Below are positions 17,402 to 25,866 of a stretch of DNA of 42,986 nucleotides, piece by piece. Where the stretch lies: positions 1 through 42,986 of the forward strand of contig DDRH01000067.1 of the NCBI GenBank assembly GCA_002343075.1, read 5' to 3'. Positions within the stretch are counted from its first letter, which is position 1. Each line of letters begins with the position of its first letter. The notes beneath the pieces are model-generated. The model had not been told where the DNA came from and ran no database searches. It was given only the letters and a program-made list of their open reading frames with translations. This stretch comes from Phycisphaerales bacterium UBA2421 (GTDB lineage: Bacteria; Planctomycetota; Phycisphaerae; Tepidisphaerales; Tepidisphaeraceae). Both the position numbers and the translations under genes were made by a program.

Positions 17402-20400
17402 TCAGACGACGCTCATTCGGTCTCCGATGCGATCTCCAATCGCCTGCCGTTCGGCGATCGCGTCCAGCAGTTCGACGGGTGCGATTTCGCTGAAGCGCTG
17501 TTCACTGAAGATAGACTTGGCAATGTTCCGCATGTTGCGAGGTGCTTCGCTGGGGACGCTAAGGCCAAAGTTGGCCGCCAGCGCGGTGAAATCGTCGAGA
17601 TTCACGAACGCATCGTAGTTTGAGTTGCCCTGCGACCAGTTTCCGCCGAGGCCGAACTGTGCGCCCAGCCGGGTGAAATCATCAAGGTTAACGTTGCCGT
17701 TGAGGTCGGCATCGCCGTAAAGCGTGTATCGAATGAGGAAATCACCGGCGGCGACCGGGCTGCCGAAGAAGTTGACAGCACCGACAGCGCTGGCGAAACC
17801 ATATCCCAGCGCATCAATCGCACTGCCCCCCGCGGCAGCCGACGAAATGATCGCGGGCTGCGCCGCGGTGGTCCAGGCACCGCCGGCATAGCCTGTGGTC
17901 AACCGGGTACGATAGAAATTTTCACCCGCCACGGCCCTGTCGATGAACCCGCCATCGGATAGATCAAGCCGGCCATTGATAATCGTCGACTGGACATCCA
18001 GAAGCAGATTGCCCGAGTTCTGCACCACGAACCCACCGAGACCGATGTTAAGCAGATTGAGGTCCTGACTATTCGCAAACCGGACAGGCGTGGTACCAAC
18101 GGCATCCGTATTCACAGCAACGCTATCCAGGCCCGCTTCGCCGTCGATCACGTTCGAGACCCCGACGAAGCTTCCCTCGACGTTGATGATGTCAGCGCCG
18201 GCCCCGCCGCGCACGGTCGGGAAGGCGTTGGGGTTGGTGAGATTGATGGTATTGTTGCCGCTGCCCGCCTGAACGACGATGTTATCGTGAGCGATGGCAG
18301 TGAGCGCATAACTCCAGTCGCTCTTGGTGAACGTGCCGCCGCTGTAGGTCATGGTGTCGTTGCCAGCGTCGGCGCTGTCATCAAGGAAGAGAGTGTCTGT
18401 TCCACCGCCGCCGTTGACACTCACATTGCCACGGAAATTGGCAATGAACCCGTTGGGCGTTGTAATGGTGTCATTGCCATTGTTGCCGTTGATTGTGACG
18501 TTGATCGGGTCATCAATGGACGGATTGGGGAATGGCTGCAGAATGGTGCTTCCAACGCCATTGATATTGATGGTATTTCCCAGCCCGCTGGCATCGACCA
18601 AAAGCTCCTCGATATTCCCCCCGCCGAGGAAGCCTGCCGACCAGTTCACTGCGCCGGTGCCGGTAGATTTGGCAAAGCTACCGCCGTTGATATTGAGGAT
18701 ACCCCCGCCGGCGTCGGTTGTGTCATCAATGCGCACCCTGTCCGTGCCGCCCCCGCCGTTGACGGTTACGGTCGAGTCGATGTTTAAGTCGAAGTCGCCG
18801 CCGCCGATGTTGAAGGTGTCGTTTCCATCAGCGCCATTGAGACTGTACGCCACGGTGGACAGCGCACTGGTAACATTGATCGGGGTCGGCTGATTGTTAG
18901 TGATCGCGGTGAAAGCCTCTACAGTGCTGTAGTTGATCGGCGCACTGGTCGAGCCTGCGGTCACCTGGAACGAGTTGCTGGTAAGTGTATACCCGCCGGC
19001 GGTGGCATCGCCGCTGTCGCTGAGCGAGACAGAGTCAGAACCCGCGCCGCCGGCCAGGATTACGGTGCCCAGCACAGAGTTGTTCAGGTCCAACACACTG
19101 TTGGCAAACGTATCGTTTCCGCCCAGCCCATTGAGCCGCATCGTCTGCAGCGAGCTGGTGTTCGAAAAGTTGATCGTGTTATTGTTGTTGCTCGCGTTGA
19201 GCGTCAGATCCTCGACAAGCAAGTAGCTGATCGAAACAGGATCCGGCGACTTGCTGAGCGAGGTTGCCGTGATGTTATAAGTGTCATCGAGCGCGTCGAG
19301 ATTGTCGTCGAGAATCAGCGAATCCGTTCCGGCACCGGCGTTGAGAATCCATGTGGCGTTGAAGAAATTGGTATCGAGGTCCTGACCGATGTTAATCAGA
19401 TCGGCGCCATTTCCGGTGTTAAGCCTGAATGTTGTTCCCGAGGCCACGCCGCCCTGCTGTACCTGGTCGCCAGCGGTGCCGGTTGTCAGTGTCACGTCTT
19501 CCACCGCCGAGAAGTTCAGTGAGCCAAGCGCGCCGGTGCGGAGAATCGACGCCGAGCCAATCGAATAGCTGCTGCCGACGGCGCGGGTGGAGTCGTCTAC
19601 AGTCATGGTATCCGAACCGCCCCCACCGTTGATGGTCACCGCTGCATCGAGGGTGGTAAATGCATCCCCATCGCCCAGGACAAAGGTCTCGTTACCCCCA
19701 CCTCCGTTGATGACGTAGTCGGTCGTGGAAAGTGTGGAGTTGACGTCAAACGAATTGGCATTGCCAGAGGCGTTGAACACAAGGCGCTCAAAACTCGAGT
19801 AGCTGATCTGCCGCTCGATCACAGTTCCCACAGCCTTACGGACGGAGGATTGGTTGATTTCGATCGTGTCGCTGCCAAGCCCGTCACTCGTGTCGGTAAA
19901 GAAGAGTGTATCGGTGCCCGCTCCGGCGTTGATGACGACGTTTGACCCAAGGTTGGTATCGATGTCGCCAAACTCCTGAGCGACGTTAATGTTGTCGTTG
20001 CCGTTTCCCCCGTTGATGGTAACACCCTTGCCCGATTCCAACTCATCAATGTCAACATCGTCACCCGCCTCTCCGGCGTTGACGACGATGCTGGTGTACT
20101 CTGCGTTGGGAAAGACCTCGCTGGTTCCATTGACTTCGACGCGCAGATCGCCGGTGTTGACACCGGTCAATTCGAGGTCGATGTTGTCAACGTCGCTTCC
20201 ATTCTGATTCGCATCGCCGGTGACCGTTACGACGTTCGTCGTGGTATTCAGGTTGGCATAAAAGGTATTGATCGTGCTCGGCAGCGCGATGGTGTAGTTA
20301 TAAGCATCTCGCAAGATGGTAGCGGTGAGGTCGCTGATCAGTTGGCGCTCAGTCGGCGGCGCGTTGACGGTGCGACCGGGGTTCATCAATTCATTGGGAT

Positions 20401-21103
20401 GTGCGGTGCCGCCGGGGAGGATTGTCGGTCCTTCATAAAGGTGCAGGCCGGTGTTGTTGGTGAAGGTGGCTTCGACAGCCCCGCCGTTGATGTTCCAGGC
20501 AAACAGGCGATTGCCGGCGTTATTGGGGTCGGCACCAATATCGGTGAAATTGTCATCCAGGAGTAGCGACGACCCGCCAGAGATGCCCATTGCGTGGCCC
20601 AGTTCGTGGGCGATGGTGCGGTAGAAATCGTCGTCGTCTGATGCCGCGCCTGCGCCGGTAAAGGTGGCGTGGAACGGCGTGAGGACGTTGGTAAACTCCC
20701 CATCGTCGGGCACTGTACTGGTGCCGATGACCGGATCAAAGTACCACCCTTCGCCGCCGCCGTTGTCGTCGAGGGTGATGTTTGCGCTGGTTGGTTTTCC
20801 TGCATTTTGCGTCTGGATCGACGCCGCTCCTCGACCGCTGATCGGCGCTGCGCTGATATTGACGTTGTAGGTGTTGCCCCCGCCGGCGTAGTTAAAATTA
20901 ACGATCACCCGTTCCCAGTCGGCGATGGCACGGTCGACAATCGCGCGTGCGGTGGCGGCATTGCCCCCGTAGATGCCGAAGTTGTCGCTGACGACGCGAT
21001 TGGTCCAGTTGATTGTGGACAAAAGTGTCCGGCACTCTAGCTGCTCACAGGTGGTTCGAGCGGCGCGACGGACCGACTTTTTCTGGCTACCATGAGAACG
21101 CAT
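17402..21103 (-). CDS. Large LEPR-XLL-type metalloprotease with RTX-like repeats and dockerin-like C-terminus
   Basis: A 1233-residue secreted protein. Residues 22-29 ('LECRTLLS') match the LEPR-XLL signature. A zinc protease domain follows, with 'HELGHAMGISGG' (His166, Glu167, His170, Gly173) and a later 'LMNPGR' that could be the Met-turn. The third histidine of the classical matrixin motif is replaced by Gly. From about residue 290 to 1080 there are many 50-60 residue repeats built on 'TINGGGGSDTMTVDDS'-like cores. These resemble Ca-binding beta-roll/RTX repeats without the strict nonapeptide. Near the C-terminus are two copies of 'D.N..VNLDDFT.LAA.FGL', the Ca-binding pattern of dockerin-like modules. 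The ATG at 21103 has GGAGG six bases upstream; a longer frame to 21160 lacks one. Tandem terminators follow. Confidence 0.88.
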   Translation of the reverse strand: MRSHGSQKKSVRRAARTTCEQLECRTLLSTINWTNRVVSDNFGIYGGNAATARAIVDRAIADWERVIVNFNYAGGGNTYNVNISAAPISGRGAASIQTQNAGKPTSANITLDDNGGGEGWYFDPVIGTSTVPDDGEFTNVLTPFHATFTGAGAASDDDDFYRTIAHELGHAMGISGGSSLLLDDNFTDIGADPNNAGNRLFAWNINGGAVEATFTNNTGLHLYEGPTILPGGTAHPNELMNPGRTVNAPPTERQLISDLTATILRDAYNYTIALPSTINTFYANLNTTTNVVTVTGDANQNGSDVDNIDLELTGVNTGDLRVEVNGTSEVFPNAEYTSIVVNAGEAGDDVDIDELESGKGVTINGGNGNDNINVAQEFGDIDTNLGSNVVINAGAGTDTLFFTDTSDGLGSDTIEINQSSVRKAVGTVIERQISYSSFERLVFNASGNANSFDVNSTLSTTDYVINGGGGNETFVLGDGDAFTTLDAAVTINGGGGSDTMTVDDSTRAVGSSYSIGSASILRTGALGSLNFSAVEDVTLTTGTAGDQVQQGGVASGTTFRLNTGNGADLINIGQDLDTNFFNATWILNAGAGTDSLILDDNLDALDDTYNITATSLSKSPDPVSISYLLVEDLTLNASNNNNTINFSNTSSLQTMRLNGLGGNDTFANSVLDLNNSVLGTVILAGGAGSDSVSLSDSGDATAGGYTLTSNSFQVTAGSTSAPINYSTVEAFTAITNNQPTPINVTSALSTVAYSLNGADGNDTFNIGGGDFDLNIDSTVTVNGGGGTDRVRIDDTTDAGGGILNINGGSFAKSTGTGAVNWSAGFLGGGNIEELLVDASGLGNTININGVGSTILQPFPNPSIDDPINVTINGNNGNDTITTPNGFIANFRGNVSVNGGGGTDTLFLDDSADAGNDTMTYSGGTFTKSDWSYALTAIAHDNIVVQAGSGNNTINLTNPNAFPTVRGGAGADIINVEGSFVGVSNVIDGEAGLDSVAVNTDAVGTTPVRFANSQDLNLLNIGLGGFVVQNSGNLLLDVQSTIINGRLDLSDGGFIDRAVAGENFYRTRLTTGYAGGAWTTAAQPAIISSAAAGGSAIDALGYGFASAVGAVNFFGSPVAAGDFLIRYTLYGDADLNGNVNLDDFTRLGAQFGLGGNWSQGNSNYDAFVNLDDFTALAANFGLSVPSEAPRNMRNIAKSIFSEQRFSEIAPVELLDAIAERQAIGDRIGDRMSVV

Positions 21104-21173
21104 AACAGACCTCCAATTTTCCCCACAGGAACACAACCTGCCCCAAACCGTTCCAGTCAATCTTCAGTACTTG

Positions 21174-21878
21174 TCACGGACAGCACCCCGCGGTTACCTC
21201 GTGTGACGGCATGTTTTCGATTCCACCCCAATACCAATGGCCCGAATCGCGATAAAGCTCACGGCCGCCGAGCGCGCGGACGTGCCCATCGGCCATCACC
21301 GCATTGGCCGTTGCAGAACTACCTCGGCCATGCCGGAGTGAACCTCGTGGGTTGTGGTCGATGAAGCGCCACCACTGCCCAATGCTGTCGTCGGCCAGGA
21401 TGATCCAACCGTCGGCGGTGGTGAGGAAGTCGTCGGCGGCGTGGTCGGCTTTGTCGGCCATGAGGATGATGCGCGAACTGTCCATCTTCGCGTCGCGGCG
21501 ATATCGCCAGTTGGCCATCTGCAGTGCCGGGTTGAGGGCGAAGGTAGAAGCGTATTGCGATACCACCGAAGCCTCTGTCGCCTGCCGCGCTGCGGGGCAG
21601 TGCATGATTTCGCGGGGAAGGACTTCTTCCTTGGTGACATATTTGGCGAGTTGCTGCTCCCAGCGGTCGGCGGTCTGGCTGATTGGGGTAAAACGCCCGC
21701 GATTGTCGGCGGCAAAGGCAATCTGGGCGGCGTACAGTTCCCGCAACTGCGACTGACATTGCACCGCAACCGCCGATCGACGCGCTCCGAGCAGGCTCGG
21801 CAGCAAGATGGCGACGAGAATCGCGATAATGCCGATGCAAACGAGTAGTTCGACGAGTGTGAATGCTGACCGGCGCAT
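21174..21878 (-). CDS. Type II secretion-like pseudopilin (prepilin N-terminal methylation domain)
   Basis: A 234-residue protein beginning 'MRRSAFTLVELLVCIGIIAI'. This is a class III signal with Glu at position 5 of the mature protein, followed by the hydrophobic helix and 'LLPSLLGARRSAVAVQCQSQ'. The residue before the cleavage site is Ala rather than the usual Gly. Near the C-terminus 'NAVMADGHVRAL' is the planctomycete-type ADGH motif of this family. The ATG at 21878 follows GAGGA at seven bases; the frame reaches 22097, but that would bury the prepilin signal. Such genes are very numerous and often orphan in Planctomycetota. Function is unknown beyond a probable pseudopilus or envelope location. 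Confidence 0.87.
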   Translation of the reverse strand: MRRSAFTLVELLVCIGIIAILVAILLPSLLGARRSAVAVQCQSQLRELYAAQIAFAADNRGRFTPISQTADRWEQQLAKYVTKEEVLPREIMHCPAARQATEASVVSQYASTFALNPALQMANWRYRRDAKMDSSRIILMADKADHAADDFLTTADGWIILADDSIGQWWRFIDHNPRGSLRHGRGSSATANAVMADGHVRALGGRELYRDSGHWYWGGIENMPSHEVTAGCCP

Positions 21879-22192
21879 CAAGCTTCCTCTGTGCAGCTGA
21901 ACCGGCAGGGACACGAGGCGGTTGCCCAACCCGAGGGTCAACCGGCCTCGTACCCAAGCCAGCAGGCGTCGGGGGACCGGGCAGGCTCTCAGGGTGAGCC
22001 GCTCGATCCCGACTTGACACATCAGGCGATGAATGGGGCCGGAAGGGATCATGAAATGAAAAAAGTTCTCGGACCCTGGTTGCGCGGACTTGGGCAAGCG
22101 GAGAACCGGTTTGGCAAACCATTTTAAGTCGCCCCCGGAGACTGTCCGATGAACGCAGGGGAATAGTTTGTCTACGGGAAGGATTTCACGTC
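21879..22192. other. 314-base divergent intergenic region
   Basis: The gap lies between the minus-strand pseudopilin and the plus-strand 22193 gene. A 23-codon plus-strand frame (22056-22127, MKKVLGPWLRGLGQAENRFG...) has GGAAGGG about nine bases upstream. Its end overlaps the near-palindrome GGTTTGGCAAACC (22108-22120), which is followed by ATTTTAAG and looks like a weak terminator. I do not regard it as a proven gene. No clear promoter was found. Confidence 0.4.
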
Positions 22193-22600
22193 ATGCCTTG
22201 CTGGGTAGTTCCATCGGTTGCGAGCGAAATGTGGCATGTTTCGATCGAACAGATCAATCTGGCGATTGAGCGGGGTCAGATTGCGAGCAAGCAGGAGAAC
22301 GGATTCACATTCATTGACGTCGCCCCTCATTCGGGGGAAGCAGCTTTGCCCAGTCGCCCGCCCGCTGCAAAGCCCATCACTTACAAGCTCGTTCGCCACT
22401 CCGGGCCGGTTGAGAGCTATCATTTGCCGCGGGCGGCTGAGATCATCACACCTGCGGAGATTGAAGGGTTGACCGGCCAGGGTGCTGCCGAAGAACCAGC
22501 ATCGGAAGGCGGTCGCGCGGCTGGTGCGATGGGGGATTGGCGCCGCGGGAGAAGCCACGCCACCGGCCGCCGCAATCCGCCGAACCTGAACGCGGCTTAA
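22193..22600 (+). CDS. Small hypothetical protein with an HTH-like N-terminus
   Basis: A 135-residue protein. Residues 10-42 ('SEMWHVSIEQINLAIERGQI' then 'GFTFIDVAP') follow the pattern of excisionase/MerR-type helix-turn-helix proteins. The C-terminus is Gly/Arg-rich and basic (GRAAGAMGDWRRGRSHATGR), so nucleic-acid binding is plausible. AAGGA lies about nine bases before the ATG. I do not recognise a named family. It is divergent from the pseudopilin and 140 bases upstream of sat, from which a promoter separates it. Confidence 0.65.
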   Translation: MPCWVVPSVASEMWHVSIEQINLAIERGQIASKQENGFTFIDVAPHSGEAALPSRPPAAKPITYKLVRHSGPVESYHLPRAAEIITPAEIEGLTGQGAAEEPASEGGRAAGAMGDWRRGRSHATGRRNPPNLNAA

Positions 22601-22651
22601 CCCCTCGACCAGTGGACCGGGGTGGTCCGAGGCGCGGTGGCAAACGAAGTC

Positions 22652-22680
22652 TTGACGCGCCCTCGCTATTCCCCTATCAA
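22652..22680 (+). promoter_or_regulatory. Candidate promoter for sat
   Basis: TTGACG (22652-22657) and TATCAA (22675-22680) are separated by an ideal 17 bases, about 60 bases before the sat start. Five and four consensus positions match. Confidence 0.5.
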
Positions 22681-22706
22681 CCCATATCTGAATTAGAGTG
22701 AGTTTT

Positions 22707-22724
22707 TGCCTCCGCTTGGGGGCA
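22707..22724 (+). promoter_or_regulatory. Hairpin in the sat leader
   Basis: TGCCTCC and GGGGGCA pair (one G-U) around GCTT, ending eight bases before the AAGGAG of sat. It could affect initiation. No known riboswitch class is recognised. Confidence 0.3.
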
Positions 22725-22740
22725 GTCTAAGGAGTTTTCC

Positions 22741-23907
22741 ATGTCGCTCGTCACCCCGCACGGGGGCAAACTTGTGAACCGTCTGCTTTCCCCCGCCGAC
22801 GCGAAATCTGCCACCGACTCCGCCGCGACGCTGCCTGCAATCACGCTCAGCCTGCGAGATGCCTGCGACCTCGAAATGATCGCCATCGGCGCATTCTCCC
22901 CGCTGACAGGCTTCCTGGGCTCGGCTGACTTCACACGCGTCTGCAAAGAGATGCGGCTGGCCGACGGAACGGTATGGCCTATTCCAGTCGTGCTTTCCCC
23001 CGAAAACGCCGTCGCGGAGAAGATAAGCCCGGGCAGCAAGGTTGCACTCAACGACGCTTCGGGCCGCCTGCTGGCCGTGATGACGGTAACTGAGAAATTC
23101 AAGCACGATAAGGCACTGGAAATCGTCAACGTCTATGGAACCGAAGACGACAAGCACCCCGGCGTGGCGATGGTGAGGCAGCAGGGAGATTGGTGCCTGG
23201 CAGGGCCGATCGATGTCATCACCGCCAACCACGAGCCAGAATTCCTTGAGTATCGAAAGACGCCAGCAGAGACGCGCGCGATGTTTGAAGAAAAGCAATG
23301 GAACACCATCGCGGCGTTTCAGACGCGCAATCCGATCCACCGGGCGCATGAGTATCTAACGAAGGTCGCCCTGGAGATGACCGACGGACTGCTGATTCAT
23401 CCAGTTGTCGGCGAAACCAAGAGCGATGATATTCCCGCCGACGTGCGGATGGACTGCTACAAGGTGTTGATCGACAACTATTACAACAAAGCCCGCACGA
23501 TGCTCACGGTGATGCCGCTTGCCATGCGATACGCCGGGCCGCGCGAGGCGATTTTGCATGCGTTGATTCGAAAGAACTACGGCGTAAGCCACTTCATCGT
23601 CGGTCGCGACCATGCTGGAGTGGGCAACTACTATGGTACCTACGACGCACAGCAGATTTTCGAGAGGTTCGATGTAGCTAAAGAGATCGGAATCACTCCT
23701 CTAAAGTTTGAGAACACGTTCTATTGCAAAAAAACCAAGGGAATGGCGAGCGACAAGACGACCAACAGTGAGAAAGAAGACCGCGTTTTCCTCGCCGGCA
23801 CAAAGGTGCGCGAATTGCTGCGCGCAGGCCACCGCCCGCCGGAGGAGTTTAGCCGTCCGGAAGTGGCTGACATCCTGATTAGATGGGCGCAGTCGCTTCC
23901 GGCGTGA
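22741..23907 (+). CDS. sat: Sulfate adenylyltransferase (ATP sulfurylase)
   Basis: A 388-residue monofunctional ATP sulfurylase that makes adenosine 5'-phosphosulfate from ATP and sulfate in the cytosol. The active-site strings are intact: 'QTRNPIHRAHEYL' (Arg196, His200, His203) and 'VGRDHAGVGNYYGTYDAQ'. The N-terminal PUA-like domain ('LSLRDACDLEMIAIGAFSPL') is complete. There is no fused APS kinase. The ATG has AAGGAG at six bases. No cysNDH or reductase genes are nearby. It precedes the pyrimidine genes by 146 bases, and they may be read from the same transcript, though no functional link is evident. Confidence 0.96.
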   Translation: MSLVTPHGGKLVNRLLSPADAKSATDSAATLPAITLSLRDACDLEMIAIGAFSPLTGFLGSADFTRVCKEMRLADGTVWPIPVVLSPENAVAEKISPGSKVALNDASGRLLAVMTVTEKFKHDKALEIVNVYGTEDDKHPGVAMVRQQGDWCLAGPIDVITANHEPEFLEYRKTPAETRAMFEEKQWNTIAAFQTRNPIHRAHEYLTKVALEMTDGLLIHPVVGETKSDDIPADVRMDCYKVLIDNYYNKARTMLTVMPLAMRYAGPREAILHALIRKNYGVSHFIVGRDHAGVGNYYGTYDAQQIFERFDVAKEIGITPLKFENTFYCKKTKGMASDKTTNSEKEDRVFLAGTKVRELLRAGHRPPEEFSRPEVADILIRWAQSLPA

Positions 23908-24053
23908 CTCAGCGCCGCCGGGTACGCAAGGTTCAGGAACTGCCTCGGGTTGACCTCTTCGAGTTAGCGACTCTTGTTACTCGTGGGGTACATTGCACGG
24001 CGAATCTGAAAATTTGTCTGCGGCGGTGTTTTCCCATAGCTTTCGCCGCAAGG

Positions 24054-25547
24054 ATGAAATCGCAGTTTGACCCCTCGGACGTTGCCGCTGCGTTTGATCA
24101 ACTCTTCGCGCAGATCACGGCTCTGTTTCCTCAAGATCAATACTTGAATGTTGTGGGCATTCGGACGCGCGGCTCGATCCTGGCCAATCGCATCGTTGCC
24201 CGACTCCGGCAAGGTGGCTACACGCTTGTCGATCATGGTGTAATTGATGTCACGATGTATCGCGATGACCTTGCGCGCCTCGGCCCGCGGGGCGTGGTCG
24301 GGCAGACGCGGTTGGACTTGGACATTGATGGCAAGCCGCTGCTGCTGGTCGATGACGTGCTCTCGACCGGACGGACGTTGCGTGCCGCGATGGACGCAAT
24401 CGCCGACTTTGGCCGCCCCAGTGTACTAAAGACCGCGGTGCTTGTTGATCGAGGAGGGCGCGAAGTACCGATTAGTGCAGATCACACGGGCCTGACGCTC
24501 GCCAACGTTCCCGCCGACCGGCGGATCAACGTGCGGTTTCGCGAGTTGGACGGCAAAGACGGCATCTTCATCACTGCCGATGCGCCAAAGCCTGCCGATG
24601 GCGCGGTGCCCGCAGCGCAGTGGAAGCACAAGCACTTGCTCGGGCTGGAAGATCTCACCGCCGACGAGATCAACTTTGTGCTGAACACCGCCGACAGTTT
24701 CAAAGAGGTTTCGACGCGATCGGTAAAGAAGGTGCCGGCGCTTCGCGGGCGCGTAGTCGTTAATGCGTTCTTTGAGGATAGCACGCGCACACGAATGAGC
24801 TTTTCGCTCGCGGCCGAACGGCTGAGCGCAGATGTGCTGGACTTTGCCTCGCAGGGATCGAGTGTCAGCAAGGGCGAGACGCTGATCGACACGGCCCGCA
24901 CCATTGAGGCGATGGGGGTCGATATAATTGTCGTTCGCCATAAAGCCGCGGGCGCGGCTGAGGTGCTGTCGCGGACGTGCCGGTGTTCAATTGTCAATGC
25001 AGGTGACGGCGCGCACGAGCATCCGACGCAGGGCCTGCTCGACCTCTATACCATCCGCGAACGATTCGGCGGGGTGAAAGGGCTGAAAGTGGCGATCGTG
25101 GGTGACATCGCCAACAGCCGGGTGGCCCGCAGCGACTTGTGGGGGCTGCAAAAGCTCGGCGCGGAGGTCATCCTGGTCGGCCCACCGACGTTGCTCCCCA
25201 AGGCATTCGAGTCGCTGGGCGCGCGGGTGTGTCATCGGCTGGATGATGTCATCGGGGAGGTCGATGCGATTCAGATGCTGCGTGTTCAGAACGAACGCAT
25301 GCAGGCGGCGCAGTTTCCCACGGTGCGCGAGTTCACGCAGCTTTTCGGTTTGACGTGGGACCGCTTCCAGCGGTGTAAAAAGGACGTTTTCGTCATGCAT
25401 CCCGGCCCCATGAACCGCGGAATCGAGATCCAGAGCGACATCGCCGATGGCGAGCAAAGCGGAATCCTCAAACAAGTGACCAACGGGCTGGCCGTACGGA
25501 TGGCGGTGCTGTATCTGGTGTCGCAGGCGTCGCAATTGCCCGATTGA
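24054..25547 (+). CDS. Fusion of PyrR (uracil phosphoribosyltransferase/regulator) and aspartate carbamoyltransferase
   Basis: A 497-residue single polypeptide. Residues 1-180 are PyrR-like, with the PRPP loop 'LLLVDDVLSTGRT' (97-108) and 'GIRTRGSILANRI'. Residues 190-497 are a complete aspartate carbamoyltransferase catalytic chain: 'EDSTRTRMSF' (241-250), Lys273, 'VVRH' (Arg295), 'HPTQGLLDLY' (323-332) and 'MHPGPMNRG' (448-456). Neither half looks degraded. The second half catalyses the committed step of pyrimidine synthesis. The first may sense UMP/PRPP or salvage uracil. I chose the ATG at 24054; the frame is open back to 23883, overlapping sat, without homology. The leader 23908-24053 shows no PyrR-binding loop or attenuator that I can recognise. 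pyrC follows after the higBA pair. Confidence 0.9.
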   Translation: MKSQFDPSDVAAAFDQLFAQITALFPQDQYLNVVGIRTRGSILANRIVARLRQGGYTLVDHGVIDVTMYRDDLARLGPRGVVGQTRLDLDIDGKPLLLVDDVLSTGRTLRAAMDAIADFGRPSVLKTAVLVDRGGREVPISADHTGLTLANVPADRRINVRFRELDGKDGIFITADAPKPADGAVPAAQWKHKHLLGLEDLTADEINFVLNTADSFKEVSTRSVKKVPALRGRVVVNAFFEDSTRTRMSFSLAAERLSADVLDFASQGSSVSKGETLIDTARTIEAMGVDIIVVRHKAAGAAEVLSRTCRCSIVNAGDGAHEHPTQGLLDLYTIRERFGGVKGLKVAIVGDIANSRVARSDLWGLQKLGAEVILVGPPTLLPKAFESLGARVCHRLDDVIGEVDAIQMLRVQNERMQAAQFPTVREFTQLFGLTWDRFQRCKKDVFVMHPGPMNRGIEIQSDIADGEQSGILKQVTNGLAVRMAVLYLVSQASQLPD

Positions 25548-25572
25548 CCCGTATAGCGCTATAGGATATAAT
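25544..25572 (+). promoter_or_regulatory. higBA promoter with palindromic operator in the spacer
   Basis: TTGACC (25544-25549) and a perfect TATAAT (25567-25572) are separated by exactly 17 bases. The spacer contains the 12-base perfect palindrome TATAGCGCTATA (25552-25563), a good candidate operator for the HigA antitoxin. The -35 overlaps the TGA of the pyrRB fusion. The -10 ends three bases before the higB ATG, so initiation would fall at or inside the toxin start codon. Confidence 0.75.
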
Positions 25573-25575
25573 TGA

Positions 25576-25857
25576 ATGATTCGATCATTCCGATGCGCAG
25601 AAACTGAGAGGATTTTTCAGTTAAAGCGTGCCCGGCGATTGCCGGGCGAGATTCAGCAGGTCGCGCTCAGAAAGCTGCGCATGTTTCATCGCGCGATTTC
25701 TCTCGATGACCTGCGAATTCCGCCGGCGAATCATCTCGAGAAGCTGGGTGGAACGCGCAGCGGGCAATGGAGCATCAGGATCAACAAGCAGTGGCGAGTC
25801 TGCTTCAAATGGGCAGACGGCGATGCAATTGAGGTTGAGATTGTCGATTATCATTGA
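25576..25857 (+). CDS. higB: HigB-type mRNA interferase toxin
   Basis: A 93-residue RelE-superfamily toxin. The start 'MIRSFRCAETERIF', the central 'RRLPGEIQQVALRKLRMF' and 'RSGQWSIRINKQWRVCFKW' (61-79) are characteristic of HigB, which cleaves mRNA on the ribosome. Full length is kept. The toxin precedes the antitoxin, as is usual for this family. It lies 28 bases after the pyrRB fusion and could be translated from read-through mRNA. Its own promoter is so close that a transcript from it would be leaderless or would miss the start codon. Confidence 0.92.
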   Translation: MIRSFRCAETERIFQLKRARRLPGEIQQVALRKLRMFHRAISLDDLRIPPANHLEKLGGTRSGQWSIRINKQWRVCFKWADGDAIEVEIVDYH

Positions 25858-25866
25858 GAGTTCGCT

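Noticed and set aside
18000..20300. CRISPR-like array suspected from regular repeats
   Set aside because: The repeats are degenerate coding repeats in frame with a protein; there are no identical direct repeats with unique spacers.
18287..20566. Several plus-strand frames inside the metalloprotease gene
   Set aside because: Periodic Asp/Gly repeats on the other strand keep these frames open; their translations have no family features.
22056..22127. 23-codon frame MKKVLGPWLR... upstream of the 22193 gene
   Set aside because: Ribosome-binding site spacing is poor and an earlier ATG competes; not enough to call a gene.
23908..24053. Possible PyrR attenuator or promoter in the sat-pyrRB gap
   Set aside because: TTGACC at 23950 has no acceptable -10, and no PyrR-binding loop or terminator/antiterminator pair could be drawn.
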